Below, one piece after another: positions 46,855 through 56,691 of a stretch of 64,000 nt of DNA. The stretch spans positions 1-64,000 of the forward strand of contig JAFRQR010000014.1 in NCBI GenBank assembly GCA_017428545.1, read 5' to 3'. Below the pieces are notes generated by a model. The model did no database searches and had not been told where the DNA came from. It was given only the letters and a program-made list of their open reading frames with translations. Numbering within the stretch: position 1 is the stretch's first letter; each line of letters begins with the position of its first letter. A program made the position numbers and the translations under genes. This DNA is from Clostridiales bacterium (GTDB lineage Bacteria; Bacillota; Clostridia; Saccharofermentanales; Saccharofermentanaceae).

Positions 46855-48459
46855 ATGAGTAAACTGATTTCCGGAACGAACCCGATATTGAGGATGGATT
46901 TTCCCGATCCCGATGTGATCTTTGTGGATGGTGTGTATTACATGATCTCCACCACGATGCATTTCCTTCCCGGTGGTCAGATCCTGCGTTCGTATGACCT
47001 TCTTGCCTGGGAACATGCGGCTTATGTTTTCGACTATCTGGATGGCACGGACGCACAGAAATTAAGTAGCGGCAAATACATCTACGGCAAAGGAATGTGG
47101 GCGGCAAGTCTTCGGTATCACAAGGGTATCTTCTATGTCGTGTTCGTCTGTAATGATACGCAGAAAACATATCTTTACCGGGCAGAAAAAGTAGACGGTC
47201 CTTGGAGAAAAAGTGAGATCGAAGGATTCTATCACGACTGCTCACTTCTCTTTGATGACGACGGCCGCACATATATTGTTTACGGCAACCGGCAGATCTA
47301 TCTGACGGAATTAAATGAAGACCTGACAGGACCGAAAGAAGGCGGGCTGAACCGCCTGATCGTTTCGGATTCCGAGGAGACTTCTCTGGGCTTTGAAGGT
47401 TCGCATCTTTATAAGATCAACGGCAGATATTATCTGTTCTTTATCCACTCGCTTAAGGAAAGATGGAGAAGAGTCGAGGCGTGTTTTTCTTCGGATTCTT
47501 TGGAGGGCGAATTTACGGGCGGAGATATCCTTAATGACGATATGGGATTTAGAGATTCCGGTGTTGCGCAGGGAGGTATCGTCTGTGGTGTAGATGGCAC
47601 CTGGAACGCGATCCTTTTTCAGGACAGAGGAGCCGTCGGACGTATCCCTGTTGTAGTTCCGGTAACCTGGGATAACGGCAGAATCGTATTTGGTATCAAC
47701 AAAAAAGTACCGCATGAACTGACACTTCCTGTCTCTGAAAAATGTCCGGTAAAAGATGGGGAATATGAGTATTCCCCGCTCATCGATTCGGATGGTTTCC
47801 GCTATGGATTCAACTGGGGCGAGATTCCGGCAGATAAAAGAAAGCACGGGACATTCGGACTTAGAAGTATCTGGCAGTTTAATCACGAGCCGGATCCGGA
47901 GCTTCTTTTCCGTGATGAAAAAGAAGGCAAACTCTGGATCACGACGGATAAGATATGTGCGGATCTGAACCATGCGAGGAACACGCTGACACAGCGTACG
48001 GTGTATCCCGGATGTTCTGCGGAAGTATCGGTCGATGCATCAAAACTTCACGACGGAGACCGTGCCGGGCTATGCATCCTGCAGGGAGATTACTGCTGGG
48101 CAGGCGTAGAAAAAAGAGACGGAAAACTCTTTTCTGTTATGTATTCACAGAAAGAAGAAAGAGGCGTCTGGGATCTAAGTCAGGCTCCGGCGGATCTTCT
48201 GGAGGAAAGAGAAATCACTTCGGAAGAAGAAAAGAAAAACAGTGTCTTCCGGTTCCGCATAGAAGTCTGTTTTGAAGACGAAAAAGATGCGGCCGGGTGC
48301 TTTATCCAAGAAGACGGGAAGTGGAAGAAAATCGGCGGCGCGCATAAGCTTCATTTCCGGCTGGATCACTTCACCGGAGCGAGGTTCGGGCTTTTTGTCT
48401 ATTCGACAAAAGAACCCGGAGGAAAAGCCGGATTTTCGGATTTCCGGATAGGGAGGTAA
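46855..48459 (+). CDS. Glycoside hydrolase family 43 beta-xylosidase/arabinofuranosidase
   Basis: A 534-residue cytosolic enzyme without a signal peptide. The five-bladed GH43 propeller occupies residues 1-300: the general-base Asp is in FPDPDVIFVDG, the pKa-modulating Asp in YHDCSLLFDDDG and the acid Glu in GFEGSHLYKINGRYYLFF. Residues about 330-534 form a concanavalin-like C-terminal domain (DHFTGARFGLFVYS). Such enzymes release xylose or arabinose from imported oligosaccharides. Ribosome site weak (GCAGG). It is followed after seven bases by the phosphoesterase gene. Confidence 0.88.
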   Translation: MSKLISGTNPILRMDFPDPDVIFVDGVYYMISTTMHFLPGGQILRSYDLLAWEHAAYVFDYLDGTDAQKLSSGKYIYGKGMWAASLRYHKGIFYVVFVCNDTQKTYLYRAEKVDGPWRKSEIEGFYHDCSLLFDDDGRTYIVYGNRQIYLTELNEDLTGPKEGGLNRLIVSDSEETSLGFEGSHLYKINGRYYLFFIHSLKERWRRVEACFSSDSLEGEFTGGDILNDDMGFRDSGVAQGGIVCGVDGTWNAILFQDRGAVGRIPVVVPVTWDNGRIVFGINKKVPHELTLPVSEKCPVKDGEYEYSPLIDSDGFRYGFNWGEIPADKRKHGTFGLRSIWQFNHEPDPELLFRDEKEGKLWITTDKICADLNHARNTLTQRTVYPGCSAEVSVDASKLHDGDRAGLCILQGDYCWAGVEKRDGKLFSVMYSQKEERGVWDLSQAPADLLEEREITSEEEKKNSVFRFRIEVCFEDEKDAAGCFIQEDGKWKKIGGAHKLHFRLDHFTGARFGLFVYSTKEPGGKAGFSDFRIGR

Positions 48460-48465
48460 CCTGAG

Positions 48466-49374
48466 ATGTCGTTGTTTCTTCTGATCGCCATTCCGCTTGG
48501 CCATCTTCTGATCTTCTGGATAATTGCCGCGCTTATCCTTTTCTTCGTGAATAAGAAAAAGAAGACACCCAAATGGCTGTCTGTCGCAATTGCCTTACCG
48601 GTCACGATCATCTACATGTCGGTCGCGTATTTTCTGGGAACGCACATGTATAAGACTGAATACAACGTGAAGTCCTTAAAAGAAGTTGCACCGCTTCGTA
48701 TCGCGCTCATTTCCGATGCGCATGTGGGCGCCTGTTTCGACGGCGAAGGATTTTCTGAGCGTATCGAAGAGATCGAAAAACAGAAGGCAGATCTACTGGT
48801 CATCACCGGTGATTTTGTCGATGACGGAACGAAGAAAAAAGATATGGTCACCTGCTGTGAAGCGCTGGGAAATATAAAGACGACATATGGTGTTTACTAC
48901 GTTGCGGGAAATCACGATGTGGGAGACAGCAGCAAAAGAGATTTTGATTTCGACGAACTTATCGCCGAACTTGAAAAGAACGATGTGCATGTCCTTTTTG
49001 ACGAAGTGGCTGAGGTCGGAGATGACTACTATATCGTCGGGCGAAAAGATGCCAGCATGGTGAGAAAGCCGATCTCTGAACTGACGGCATCTCTTGATCA
49101 ATCGAAATACATCATCGTTTTAGACCACCAGCCGACCGACTATAACGCAGAAAGAGAAGCCGGATGTGACCTGGTCTTAAGCGGCCATACGCATGGTGGC
49201 CAGATGTTCCCGATCAAGATCCTGACAGGTATTCTTAACGCATACGATCAGACCTATGGAAAGAAGACGGAAGGCGATACGACCTTCATCGTCACTTCCG
49301 GGATCGGCGGGCTTCTGGTGCCGTATAAGACAGGAACGATCTCCGAGTACTGCATTATCGATATAGAGAAGTGA
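48466..49374 (+). CDS. Membrane-anchored metallophosphoesterase (YaeI-like)
   Basis: A 302-residue calcineurin-like phosphoesterase: two N-terminal membrane helices (about residues 2-24 and 36-58), then the metal motifs ALISDAHVG, ITGDFVDDG, VAGNHDVGD and LSGHTHGGQMFP in the expected order. Relatives hydrolyse UDP-diacylglucosamine-type or other phosphodiesters; the substrate here is open. GGGAGG precedes the ATG. Terminator at 49411. Confidence 0.9.
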   Translation: MSLFLLIAIPLGHLLIFWIIAALILFFVNKKKKTPKWLSVAIALPVTIIYMSVAYFLGTHMYKTEYNVKSLKEVAPLRIALISDAHVGACFDGEGFSERIEEIEKQKADLLVITGDFVDDGTKKKDMVTCCEALGNIKTTYGVYYVAGNHDVGDSSKRDFDFDELIAELEKNDVHVLFDEVAEVGDDYYIVGRKDASMVRKPISELTASLDQSKYIIVLDHQPTDYNAEREAGCDLVLSGHTHGGQMFPIKILTGILNAYDQTYGKKTEGDTTFIVTSGIGGLLVPYKTGTISEYCIIDIEK

Positions 49375-49410
49375 TGAAATAAATAATGGAAATATCCTTT
49401 TGAAAAAGTG

Positions 49411-49434
49411 TCGCCCGCCGGGCGACCTTTTTTA
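49411..49434 (+). terminator. Terminator of the GH43-phosphoesterase unit
   Basis: TCGCCC (49411-49416), loop GCC, GGGCGA (49420-49425), then CCTTTTTT. Confidence 0.9.
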
Positions 49435-49567
49435 TGTTCAAAACCTGTTTAATGAGCTTGTAAGAAAGAGATGCGGCCGAAGCAAAACGCCGGTGAAAGC
49501 AGCCGGTGAAAAAGGCCGCAGCAGAAAGACGCGGGATCCGCGGTAGAAGTTACAGGAGGAAAAGGAC

Positions 49568-50269
49568 ATGAAAAAGGACATGAAGAAAGAAAAGATTTTA
49601 GGTGAGTGCGGAGGCATCCCGACGATCACGATGAATAAAACCACGGAGATCGTTTTCATCCTCGACAGATCCGGTTCGATGGGAGGACTGGAAGAAGACA
49701 CGATCGGAGGCTTTAACTCCATGATCAAAAAGCAGAAAAAGGAAGATGGCAAGTGCTATGTCACCACGGTGCTTTTCGATTCGGTCGTGGAAACACTTCA
49801 TGACAGAGTGGATCTTGAAAAGATCGGGGAGATGACCGATAAAGAGTATTTCGTAAGAGGCTCTACGGCGCTTCTGGATGCGATCGGAAGAACGGTCAAA
49901 CACATCTCGGATATCCATAAATACATAAGAGATGAGGATGTTCCGGCGCATACGATCTTCGTGATCACGACAGACGGAATGGAGAACAGCAGCCGCGAGT
50001 ATTCTTCCGATAAGGTCAAGAAGATGATCGGAAAGAAGAAGGAAAAGGGCTGGGAGTTTATCTTTCTCGGTGCAAACATCGATGCGGTCGAGACGGCAAG
50101 ATCTTTCGGCATCGCAAAGGAAAATGCGGTGAACTATCACTGTGACGCGAAAGGTACTGCGATCAACTTCGCATGTGTCGGCAAAGCCGTCAGCAGCATG
50201 CGTGCCAAGGGAAAGATGGACGAATCCTGGCGCGAAGAGATCGACGCGGATTATGCTTCCCGCGGATAA
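49568..50269 (+). CDS. von Willebrand factor A domain protein
   Basis: A 233-residue soluble VWA protein. The metal-ion-dependent adhesion site is complete: D33-R-S35-G-S37 in FILDRSGSMGG, the Thr in VRGSTALLDAIG and the Asp in ITTDGMENSS. A segment at about 155-175 (GWEFIFLGANIDAVE) is typical of phage-like and TerY-like VWA proteins. There is no signal peptide or MoxR ATPase partner nearby, so the client is unknown. AGGAGGAAAAGG precedes the ATG. Single-gene unit. Confidence 0.85.
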   Translation: MKKDMKKEKILGECGGIPTITMNKTTEIVFILDRSGSMGGLEEDTIGGFNSMIKKQKKEDGKCYVTTVLFDSVVETLHDRVDLEKIGEMTDKEYFVRGSTALLDAIGRTVKHISDIHKYIRDEDVPAHTIFVITTDGMENSSREYSSDKVKKMIGKKKEKGWEFIFLGANIDAVETARSFGIAKENAVNYHCDAKGTAINFACVGKAVSSMRAKGKMDESWREEIDADYASRG

Positions 50270-50410
50270 AAAGATGCGGAGGACAGGTGCTTCGCGGGAA
50301 TTTGAAAATTCTTTTTGCAAAGTGACATCGAAGTAATTTTTTGTTGAGAAACTCTCCATATAATGAAATCAGAGATTAATCTTGAGTTTGTTGTGTGGGG
50401 AGTTCTTTTC

Positions 50411-52837
50411 ATGAAGAAAGTCATTAAAGGCGTGGCCGCAGTCTTACTGTGCGGCTGTATTGTATTGCCATCAGCAGCTTGTGGAAAAAAGAAAGCGGGA
50501 AAGACCGCAAAAGTAGTACAGGAGAGCGATACGTACTATCGCGCGGAAAAGATCGATCTTCCTCTTCCGAAGGCAGATCCGGATCTTGAAGTGAAGATGG
50601 CGGTCATTGAAAAATGCTATTGCCTGAATTCTGTGGTAGTAGCGAAGTATGGCATCGAGTATGAACTGCCGAAGGATCTTTCCGACAGATACCAAAGTAC
50701 CATCATGAATCCCTTTGCTCTGAGTGAAGAGGAGAACGAAAAACTGCAAAAAGAGGTCGATGCCTATTCCCAGTCCGGCATGATCATCTACAACTTCGAC
50801 GGAAGTACAAGATGCACGATCCCGGAAGCAGCACGCGAATCCGGATGGATAACGAAAGTCATGGAAACAGATGACGGAAGATTGCTGGCGCTTATTGAAA
50901 AGCACGGAGAACCACCGGATTGGATCCTGACTTATTCGATCGCGGAGATCGGTCCTGACGGGGAAATGAAGGAACTGTTCGATCTGGAAAATGAAGGCGA
51001 GTCGTTCCACGATATCGCCCTTATGGACAATGGCGGATTTATCTGCACCGGGTATCAGGAGATCGTTGTATTTGACGGCAACGGCAAGAAAGTCGCAAGT
51101 GATACGAATACGATGGACAATTCGGTATTGCAGGAAGTGTTCTGTCAGGACGGTCAGTACTACGGCCTGTTCTGGGAGGCAGCCTCCGTGGTCGATGAAA
51201 CCGCTTATTTTAGAAAATTCGATATTCAATCCGGTAAATTTGCCCAGGACATGATGTATACGAGAATGGGCGGTTTGCGGCAAGGAAATGACGGGGTGTA
51301 CTCTTTGGACGGCAACAATGTCGAAAAGATCGATATTTCCACCTGTCAGACGGAAAAAGTGCTTTTCTCATGGAATAATGTGGATATAAACAGAAGACTG
51401 ATCACCTCTATTCATATCCGTTCCGAAGAAGAGATATATATCCTCCAGGAAAGATCACTTGCTGATGACCCGTATTTTTTCAAACTTACGGATCCGTCGA
51501 TCAGCCTTTATAAACTTACAAAAGAAGAGAAGAATCCGCATGCGGGAAAGAGCATCATCGAGATCGCTTCTTCCCAAAACTACGGCATGATCCCGGACGT
51601 TCTTTTGGACCGTATCGTCGAATATAATCTGGATCCGGATAATAAGACCAGGATCGAGATCGTCGACTACAGCACGTTCGCGACGCCTTTCCCTGAAACG
51701 GGAACAGACGAAGATACCCTCATCTCTCAGACGGTAGATAAAGTCTATCTGGATATCCAGAACGGCGGCGGGCCGGACATCCTTCTCGACTTCGGTGAAT
51801 TCAGCCAGTTCGATAACGAGAAGATCCTTGTCGATCTGAATACCATGATCGACGGTGAAAACGGACTTAACCGCGATGAGTATTTCGACAATATTTTCCG
51901 CGCCTGTGAAAAAGACGGACATCTTTATCAGATCCCGGTCATTTTCGCGGCTTCCGGAATAGTCGCAGATAAGAAGTATACTTCGGGAAAAACATCCTGG
52001 AGTTATGACGATTTTCTCAATCAGATCGATTCTCTTCCGGAAAACGTGACGATGATCCAGGAAACATACTGGGCCGATGTTCTCAAAGAACTTCTTTATT
52101 CCAACGGCAGATCCTTTATCGACTACGAGAAAAGAACTGTTCATTTTGACGATCCCGAGTTCCTGAAGATCCTGGAGATCGCGAAAAAGACCGGTTCTCT
52201 GAGAACGGAGGACGAGATCCTGGAAAGCAACATGGAGCAGTTCTATTCGGGAACAAATATCAGCGTGCAGTATCTCAATCAGGGGATGACGGCATCTGCG
52301 ATCTGCCGCCTGATCCATATCCTGGAGTTTGCCGAGTATGACGCGGCCTGCTCTGACGGAACCGATTTTATCGGTACTCCCGGAAGTGAAACCGGCGGCC
52401 TTTCTGCCGAATATAACATGAGTATCGGAATCTCGAAAAACTCCTCGTATCAGAAAGAAGCATGGGACTTCATAAGATACCTTCTCGATGCAGACGCACA
52501 GACGGAATGCGTGCACCTGATCGATGGGTTCCCGGTAAATAGAGAAGCCTGCAAAAATATCCTTACGGAGCAGGTAGGAAGATATGAAGATGCGATCGCA
52601 CATCCGGCTCTCGGATATGCCCAGGAACTTCTTGAAAGCTACCCGGTCCTTAACGGAGAAACCGTAGAACGCGCAATGGCGATGATGGATAATATCCACA
52701 CGGTCAAGACCTTTGATAAGACGGTATTCCTTTTGATCAAAGAGGAAGCAGAAGGCTACATCATGGGCGACCGGACAGCGGAAGACGTGGCAAAGAATAT
52801 CCAGAACAGGACCGCCACGGTCGTTAATGAGCGCTGA
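50411..52837 (+). CDS. Large lipoprotein with a propeller-like part and a solute-binding domain, copy 1
   Basis: An 808-residue lipoprotein with signal KKVIKGVAAVLLCGCIVLPS and lipobox SAAC. Residues about 60-370 form repeated beta segments with ASP/GLY turns (propeller-like); residues about 380-808 are a family 1 extracellular solute-binding domain (NPHAGKSIIEIAS, then PDILLDFGEF, DNIFRACEKDGHLYQIPV, and SIGISKNSSYQKEAWDFIRYLL). No ABC permease or ATPase genes lie nearby, so it may sense or capture sugars for a remote transporter. ATG 50411 is chosen for the signal peptide (GGGGAG upstream). The next gene is a paralogue. Confidence 0.78.
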   Translation: MKKVIKGVAAVLLCGCIVLPSAACGKKKAGKTAKVVQESDTYYRAEKIDLPLPKADPDLEVKMAVIEKCYCLNSVVVAKYGIEYELPKDLSDRYQSTIMNPFALSEEENEKLQKEVDAYSQSGMIIYNFDGSTRCTIPEAARESGWITKVMETDDGRLLALIEKHGEPPDWILTYSIAEIGPDGEMKELFDLENEGESFHDIALMDNGGFICTGYQEIVVFDGNGKKVASDTNTMDNSVLQEVFCQDGQYYGLFWEAASVVDETAYFRKFDIQSGKFAQDMMYTRMGGLRQGNDGVYSLDGNNVEKIDISTCQTEKVLFSWNNVDINRRLITSIHIRSEEEIYILQERSLADDPYFFKLTDPSISLYKLTKEEKNPHAGKSIIEIASSQNYGMIPDVLLDRIVEYNLDPDNKTRIEIVDYSTFATPFPETGTDEDTLISQTVDKVYLDIQNGGGPDILLDFGEFSQFDNEKILVDLNTMIDGENGLNRDEYFDNIFRACEKDGHLYQIPVIFAASGIVADKKYTSGKTSWSYDDFLNQIDSLPENVTMIQETYWADVLKELLYSNGRSFIDYEKRTVHFDDPEFLKILEIAKKTGSLRTEDEILESNMEQFYSGTNISVQYLNQGMTASAICRLIHILEFAEYDAACSDGTDFIGTPGSETGGLSAEYNMSIGISKNSSYQKEAWDFIRYLLDADAQTECVHLIDGFPVNREACKNILTEQVGRYEDAIAHPALGYAQELLESYPVLNGETVERAMAMMDNIHTVKTFDKTVFLLIKEEAEGYIMGDRTAEDVAKNIQNRTATVVNER

Positions 52838-52860
52838 CGCGCAAAGAACGTATGAAGAAA

Positions 52861-52904
52861 GCGGCCGGATCCGAGGGGATCCGGCCGCACGGCGTCTCTT
52901 TTTT
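52861..52904 (+). terminator. Hairpin between the two solute-binding lipoprotein genes
   Basis: GCGGCCGGATCC (52861-52872), loop GAGG, perfect complement 52877-52888; a TTTTTT follows ten bases later, so termination may be partial. Confidence 0.65.
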
Positions 52905-52931
52905 GAGATCGCAGGTCAAGGGGGGCAATAG

Positions 52932-55376
52932 ATGAATAAGAGAAAAGAAGTGGCGTGGATAAGTGCTTTTCTAGCGGTATCGGTCCTGCTATCGAGCGCA
53001 TGCGGAAAAAAGAATAAGGAAAGCGATGCATCCGGTTCGGGATCTTCTGATCTTGCTACCCGCGTGACGATGGATGCGGACAATCCGAATAATAACGTGG
53101 ACTTCTCTGCAGATGTTGTTAAAGCGGACGATCCGTTTTACGAAGTGGAGAGAAATGAACTGATCGCTCCTGAGGATCCTTCGAAGAAAATAGATCGGGT
53201 CTTTGGGGGAGGCGAACTATCCTTCGTTGGAGATTATATTGCGATGGAATATTACCGCCAGTATGAGTTCCCGCCGGATGTGCAGGCCAAGGTCTCGGGG
53301 CTTAAGTTCCCGGATGATTATGACGAATATGTAGAGCTCGCATCGGACTACTATGAGAATGGTCTGGCGATCTTTAATGCGTCCGGGGAATACCAATTCT
53401 CACTTCTGGTGGACAGCCTTGATTCCAACCCCGGAATGGCGTTTGAGACCAAAGACGGAAAATTCGGCTTGGTCGAGCACACAATGAAAAATGACGGTTT
53501 TTATACTGACATCCTGATGTTTAACGAAAAGGGCGAAATGATCAGCAAAGAACCTTTGAGTTTTTCAGAACAAGCGATGTCTTCCTGGAACGGAAAATCG
53601 ACGATCCTTCCTTCCGGAAATATCCTTCTTACCAATTTGGGTGTGGTGGTCCTTGTGGACGGCAACGGAAAAGAACTCTGGTGTCTGGCACCGGACGATC
53701 GTTCTACTATGCAGAACGGTTCGATCCACGATGCTTTTGTCATAGACGGAAAGATCTATTTCCTCTATGTCAACGACTGGGATTATCCCGTGAAGCGTTA
53801 TATCCGGCAGATCGATGAAGCGACCGGAGATCCGGTCGGCGATATGATCGATATCTCGCCGAATGTGCCGGAAAAAATCTTCCAGGGGAACGATGCCGTT
53901 TTCGCGGTCGGTGCGAACGGTATCGTCAAGGTCGATCTCAGAAGCGGCGACATGGAAGCCGTCATCAACTGGAATGAAACAGATATCAACTGGTTTAACT
54001 TAAAGACAGACTCCTGTCATATGGTCTCGGAAGGGGAGATATGCTTTCTTGAGTCTTCTTATGACGCGGATAAGGATGAGACCAAGACGTTCGTAACTCA
54101 CTTTAAACGCGCTGCGGCCAATCCTCATGCGGGAAAAACACTTCTGCACTTAAGTGCCTACGGTCTTTATGATTCGAGTCTTATCGACCTTCTGATCGAT
54201 TACAATATCCGTCCGGACGGAAAGGCGCGCGTCATGACGTATGACATGAGTGACGACGTCGATGCTTCCATTCCCGGGAATGCGGCAAATGCGGATATGG
54301 CATATAAAGTGTTTCTGGAAATGCGTTCGGGAACCGGACCGGATCTTCTTATGAACTTTACGGATTTCGGCGAGTTTGAAAACGAAGAAGTGCTCTGTGA
54401 TCTCAATCCATATATCGACGGAAGTTCCGGCATTCAAAGAAGTGAGTACTACGACAATATTTTCCGCGCATTTGAGACGGATGGGAAACTCTTCCAGATG
54501 CCGCTTGTCGTGCAAGGTCTCGGACTTCTGGGTAATGCCGATATCGTCGGGGACCGTTACGAGTGGACTTACGCGGATTTCCTTTCCATGTGCAAAGGGC
54601 TTCCTGACGGGACGACGGCTTTCTTCGACAAAACGGCCGAGGATTTTATGGTAGAAATGTTAAGCAGCGACATCTCCTACTATGTGAACTATGCCACCTG
54701 TGAAGCGAAATTCGATTCGCAGGAATTCAAGGATCTTCTGGAGCTTGCCAAATTCTGTGAAGTTTCGAGGGCGCGGCAGTCTGTCGGGGACGACTACGAA
54801 GGAGATCCGGTACTGGACGGATTGGCCGCGAAAAACTGGGCGATGGTTTCCTATCTTCTCGATGGGGTGGAAAATGTTGCAAGGTATAAGAAACTGAATT
54901 TCGGAAGGATCTCCTTTATGGGATTCCCGTCCGCTTCCGGAGAGGGATTTGGAGCGATGGCCAATATGTCGGTCGGCATCTCGTCTTTCTCGGAGCACAA
55001 GGATGAGGCCTGGGATTTTGTGATGTATCTTCTGGAAAAGGACTCGCTCGTGGATCTGGGAGGATCATATGGTATCCCTGTCGGCCGGGAAGCTGTGGAT
55101 GAGAAGATAAAGATGCAGACGGAGATGGTCGAGAAAAGAAATGAGGGGACATCGGACGATCCGGCGGACAAATCGAAATATTCGGTCGAAGACTCCGACA
55201 TCACTAAGTATATTGACCAGATCGGGCATATCGACAGAAAGATCGCGAATTATCCTGCGATCATGAATGTCGTAAAAGAAGAAGCCGCAGCATACTTCGC
55301 CGGACAAAAGAGCGTGGACGATGTATGCGCGATCATCCAAAACCGAGTGAAACTGATCTTACAGGAAAGCCAATGA
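52932..55376 (+). CDS. Large lipoprotein with a propeller-like part and a solute-binding domain, copy 2
   Basis: An 814-residue paralogue of the preceding gene with the same plan: signal and lipobox SSAC, propeller-like region, then a family 1 solute-binding domain from about residue 395 (NPHAGKTLLHLSAYG, PDLLMNFTDFGEF, YDNIFRAFETDGKLFQMPL, SVGISSFSEHKDEAWDFVMYLLE). The paired domains and shared landmarks show tandem duplication followed by strong divergence. GGGGGG precedes the ATG. It is followed by element D. Ligand unknown. Confidence 0.78.
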   Translation: MNKRKEVAWISAFLAVSVLLSSACGKKNKESDASGSGSSDLATRVTMDADNPNNNVDFSADVVKADDPFYEVERNELIAPEDPSKKIDRVFGGGELSFVGDYIAMEYYRQYEFPPDVQAKVSGLKFPDDYDEYVELASDYYENGLAIFNASGEYQFSLLVDSLDSNPGMAFETKDGKFGLVEHTMKNDGFYTDILMFNEKGEMISKEPLSFSEQAMSSWNGKSTILPSGNILLTNLGVVVLVDGNGKELWCLAPDDRSTMQNGSIHDAFVIDGKIYFLYVNDWDYPVKRYIRQIDEATGDPVGDMIDISPNVPEKIFQGNDAVFAVGANGIVKVDLRSGDMEAVINWNETDINWFNLKTDSCHMVSEGEICFLESSYDADKDETKTFVTHFKRAAANPHAGKTLLHLSAYGLYDSSLIDLLIDYNIRPDGKARVMTYDMSDDVDASIPGNAANADMAYKVFLEMRSGTGPDLLMNFTDFGEFENEEVLCDLNPYIDGSSGIQRSEYYDNIFRAFETDGKLFQMPLVVQGLGLLGNADIVGDRYEWTYADFLSMCKGLPDGTTAFFDKTAEDFMVEMLSSDISYYVNYATCEAKFDSQEFKDLLELAKFCEVSRARQSVGDDYEGDPVLDGLAAKNWAMVSYLLDGVENVARYKKLNFGRISFMGFPSASGEGFGAMANMSVGISSFSEHKDEAWDFVMYLLEKDSLVDLGGSYGIPVGREAVDEKIKMQTEMVEKRNEGTSDDPADKSKYSVEDSDITKYIDQIGHIDRKIANYPAIMNVVKEEAAAYFAGQKSVDDVCAIIQNRVKLILQESQ

Positions 55377-55379
55377 TAA

Positions 55380-55495
55380 AAGGAAGCTTCTCCTTGCGAC
55401 GAGTTTTGCGCTTCCGGAAAAGGAAACTTCTCCGAGCGACGAGTTTTGCGCTTGCGCAAACTGTTTGAGTCGCAAGGAGAAAGTTTCCTTTTCGC
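55380..55495. repeat. Nested hairpin with a partial direct repeat (element D)
   Basis: A unit beginning AAGGAA(G/A)CTTCTCC and continuing GCGACGAGTTTTGCGCTT occurs twice (55380-55413 and about 55419-55453), followed by its complement at about 55454-55492 (GCGCAAACTGTTTGAGTCGC and on to TTTCCTTTT). The inner palindrome, GCGACGAGTTTTGCGC facing GCAAACTGTTTGAGTCGC, is the same core as in element E at 33284-33318, in reverse orientation. It probably also terminates the lipoprotein gene. Confidence 0.8.
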
Positions 55496-55556
55496 ATACA
55501 TTCCTTTTCGATAGTTGGCTTTTCTGTGCGTTCTCGTAGGCGCGGGGGCGGCTTCA

Positions 55557-55565
55557 TGCTATAAT
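55557..55565 (+). promoter_or_regulatory. Extended -10 promoter of the aro operon
   Basis: TGCTATAAT (55557-55565): a perfect -10 with a TGn extension, 31 bases before the tyrA ATG. No clear -35. Confidence 0.5.
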
Positions 55566-55596
55566 GAACCTACTGTAAAAAAGGAAGGTATTTCGC

Positions 55597-56691
55597 ATGG
55601 GTGAGGAGAAAAAGACCACGGGTTTTTCCAAGGTAGGTATCGTTGGTCTTGGTCTGATCGGCGGATCTCTGGCAAAAGCGATCCACGGTAAGACAGATGT
55701 CAAAGAGATCGTCGCGATCGATACGGATCCGAAGGCGGGCGAACTGGCTTCTTCGGAAGGCGTGATCGTAAACTTCAGTACAGATGATCTGAGTATCCTG
55801 GACGGATCTGATCTTGTGATCCTCTGCGCGCCCGTGGATGCCATTAAGAAGATGCAGCCGGAACTCAGTAAACTCAATATCGGCCTGATCACCGATGTCG
55901 GTTCGGTAAAAGCACCTGTCATGGAAGCTATTTCGCTTAGTAACTTCGTCGGCGGCCATCCGATGGCCGGCTCCGAACGTCACGGCTATGCATGCAGTAG
56001 CGGTTCTCTTTTTGAAAACGCACTCTATGTCATCTGTATCCCGGATACATGTGAAGTTTCTGCGAGAAACCTCGGGTATTTTGAAAACCTCATCCGCGAG
56101 ATCGGCGCGATCCCGATGCGGATGACCGCGGAAGAGCACGACAAGCGAGTCGCTGCCGTATCGCACCTTCCCCATATCGTAGCGAGCAGTCTCTCGCTCC
56201 TTCTTGCCAACCTCGACGACGGCGCCCTTTCACGAATGGCGGCCGGCGGATTTAGAGATATCACGCGTATCGCGTCCTCGGACCCGAAGCTCTGGGCAGG
56301 GATCACCGAGAATTCGAAAAAAGCACTTCTCCCTGTTCTGGAGGAGTACATCAAGCTCCTTTCCTCCTGGAAAGATTCTCTTCAGAACGATGACAAAGCA
56401 GAACTGGAGAAGCTTTTCGCGCAGGGTGCCTGCTACAGAGACCACCTCGACACGAACCTTCGCGGCGCGCTGGAAGCTTCTTGCCTGCTGACCGTCTATG
56501 TCGACGATAAACCGGGTGAGCTCGCCCGCATCACGGCGATCCTCGGAAAAGGAAACATCAATATCCGAAATATCAATATCCGTAACTTCAGAACCTACGA
56601 AGGCGGCCAGGTGAGCCTGCTGCTCGGTACGGCGAAAGAAGCGGTGGAAGCTTACGCGCTTCTTAAGGAGGCCGGTTATGAGTGCGATTAA
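55597..56691 (+). CDS. tyrA: Prephenate dehydrogenase with ACT domain
   Basis: A 364-residue enzyme that converts prephenate to 4-hydroxyphenylpyruvate for tyrosine. Rossmann motif VGIVGLGLIGGSLAKAI at the start, then VDSVGSVKAPV-like TDVGSVKAPV, GGHPMAGSERHGYACS, and the helical domain with AAVSHLPHIVASSL. The last 75 residues (LLTVYVDDKPGELARITAILG) are an ACT domain, so tyrosine feedback is likely. AAGGAAGG precedes the ATG. First gene of the aro operon; overlaps aroE by 14 bases. Confidence 0.93.
   Translation: MGEEKKTTGFSKVGIVGLGLIGGSLAKAIHGKTDVKEIVAIDTDPKAGELASSEGVIVNFSTDDLSILDGSDLVILCAPVDAIKKMQPELSKLNIGLITDVGSVKAPVMEAISLSNFVGGHPMAGSERHGYACSSGSLFENALYVICIPDTCEVSARNLGYFENLIREIGAIPMRMTAEEHDKRVAAVSHLPHIVASSLSLLLANLDDGALSRMAAGGFRDITRIASSDPKLWAGITENSKKALLPVLEEYIKLLSSWKDSLQNDDKAELEKLFAQGACYRDHLDTNLRGALEASCLLTVYVDDKPGELARITAILGKGNINIRNINIRNFRTYEGGQVSLLLGTAKEAVEAYALLKEAGYECD

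Noticed and set aside
55380-55495. CRISPR-like repeats
   Set aside because: Two direct copies and one inverted copy without spacers of constant size, and no cas genes; a nested hairpin explains it.
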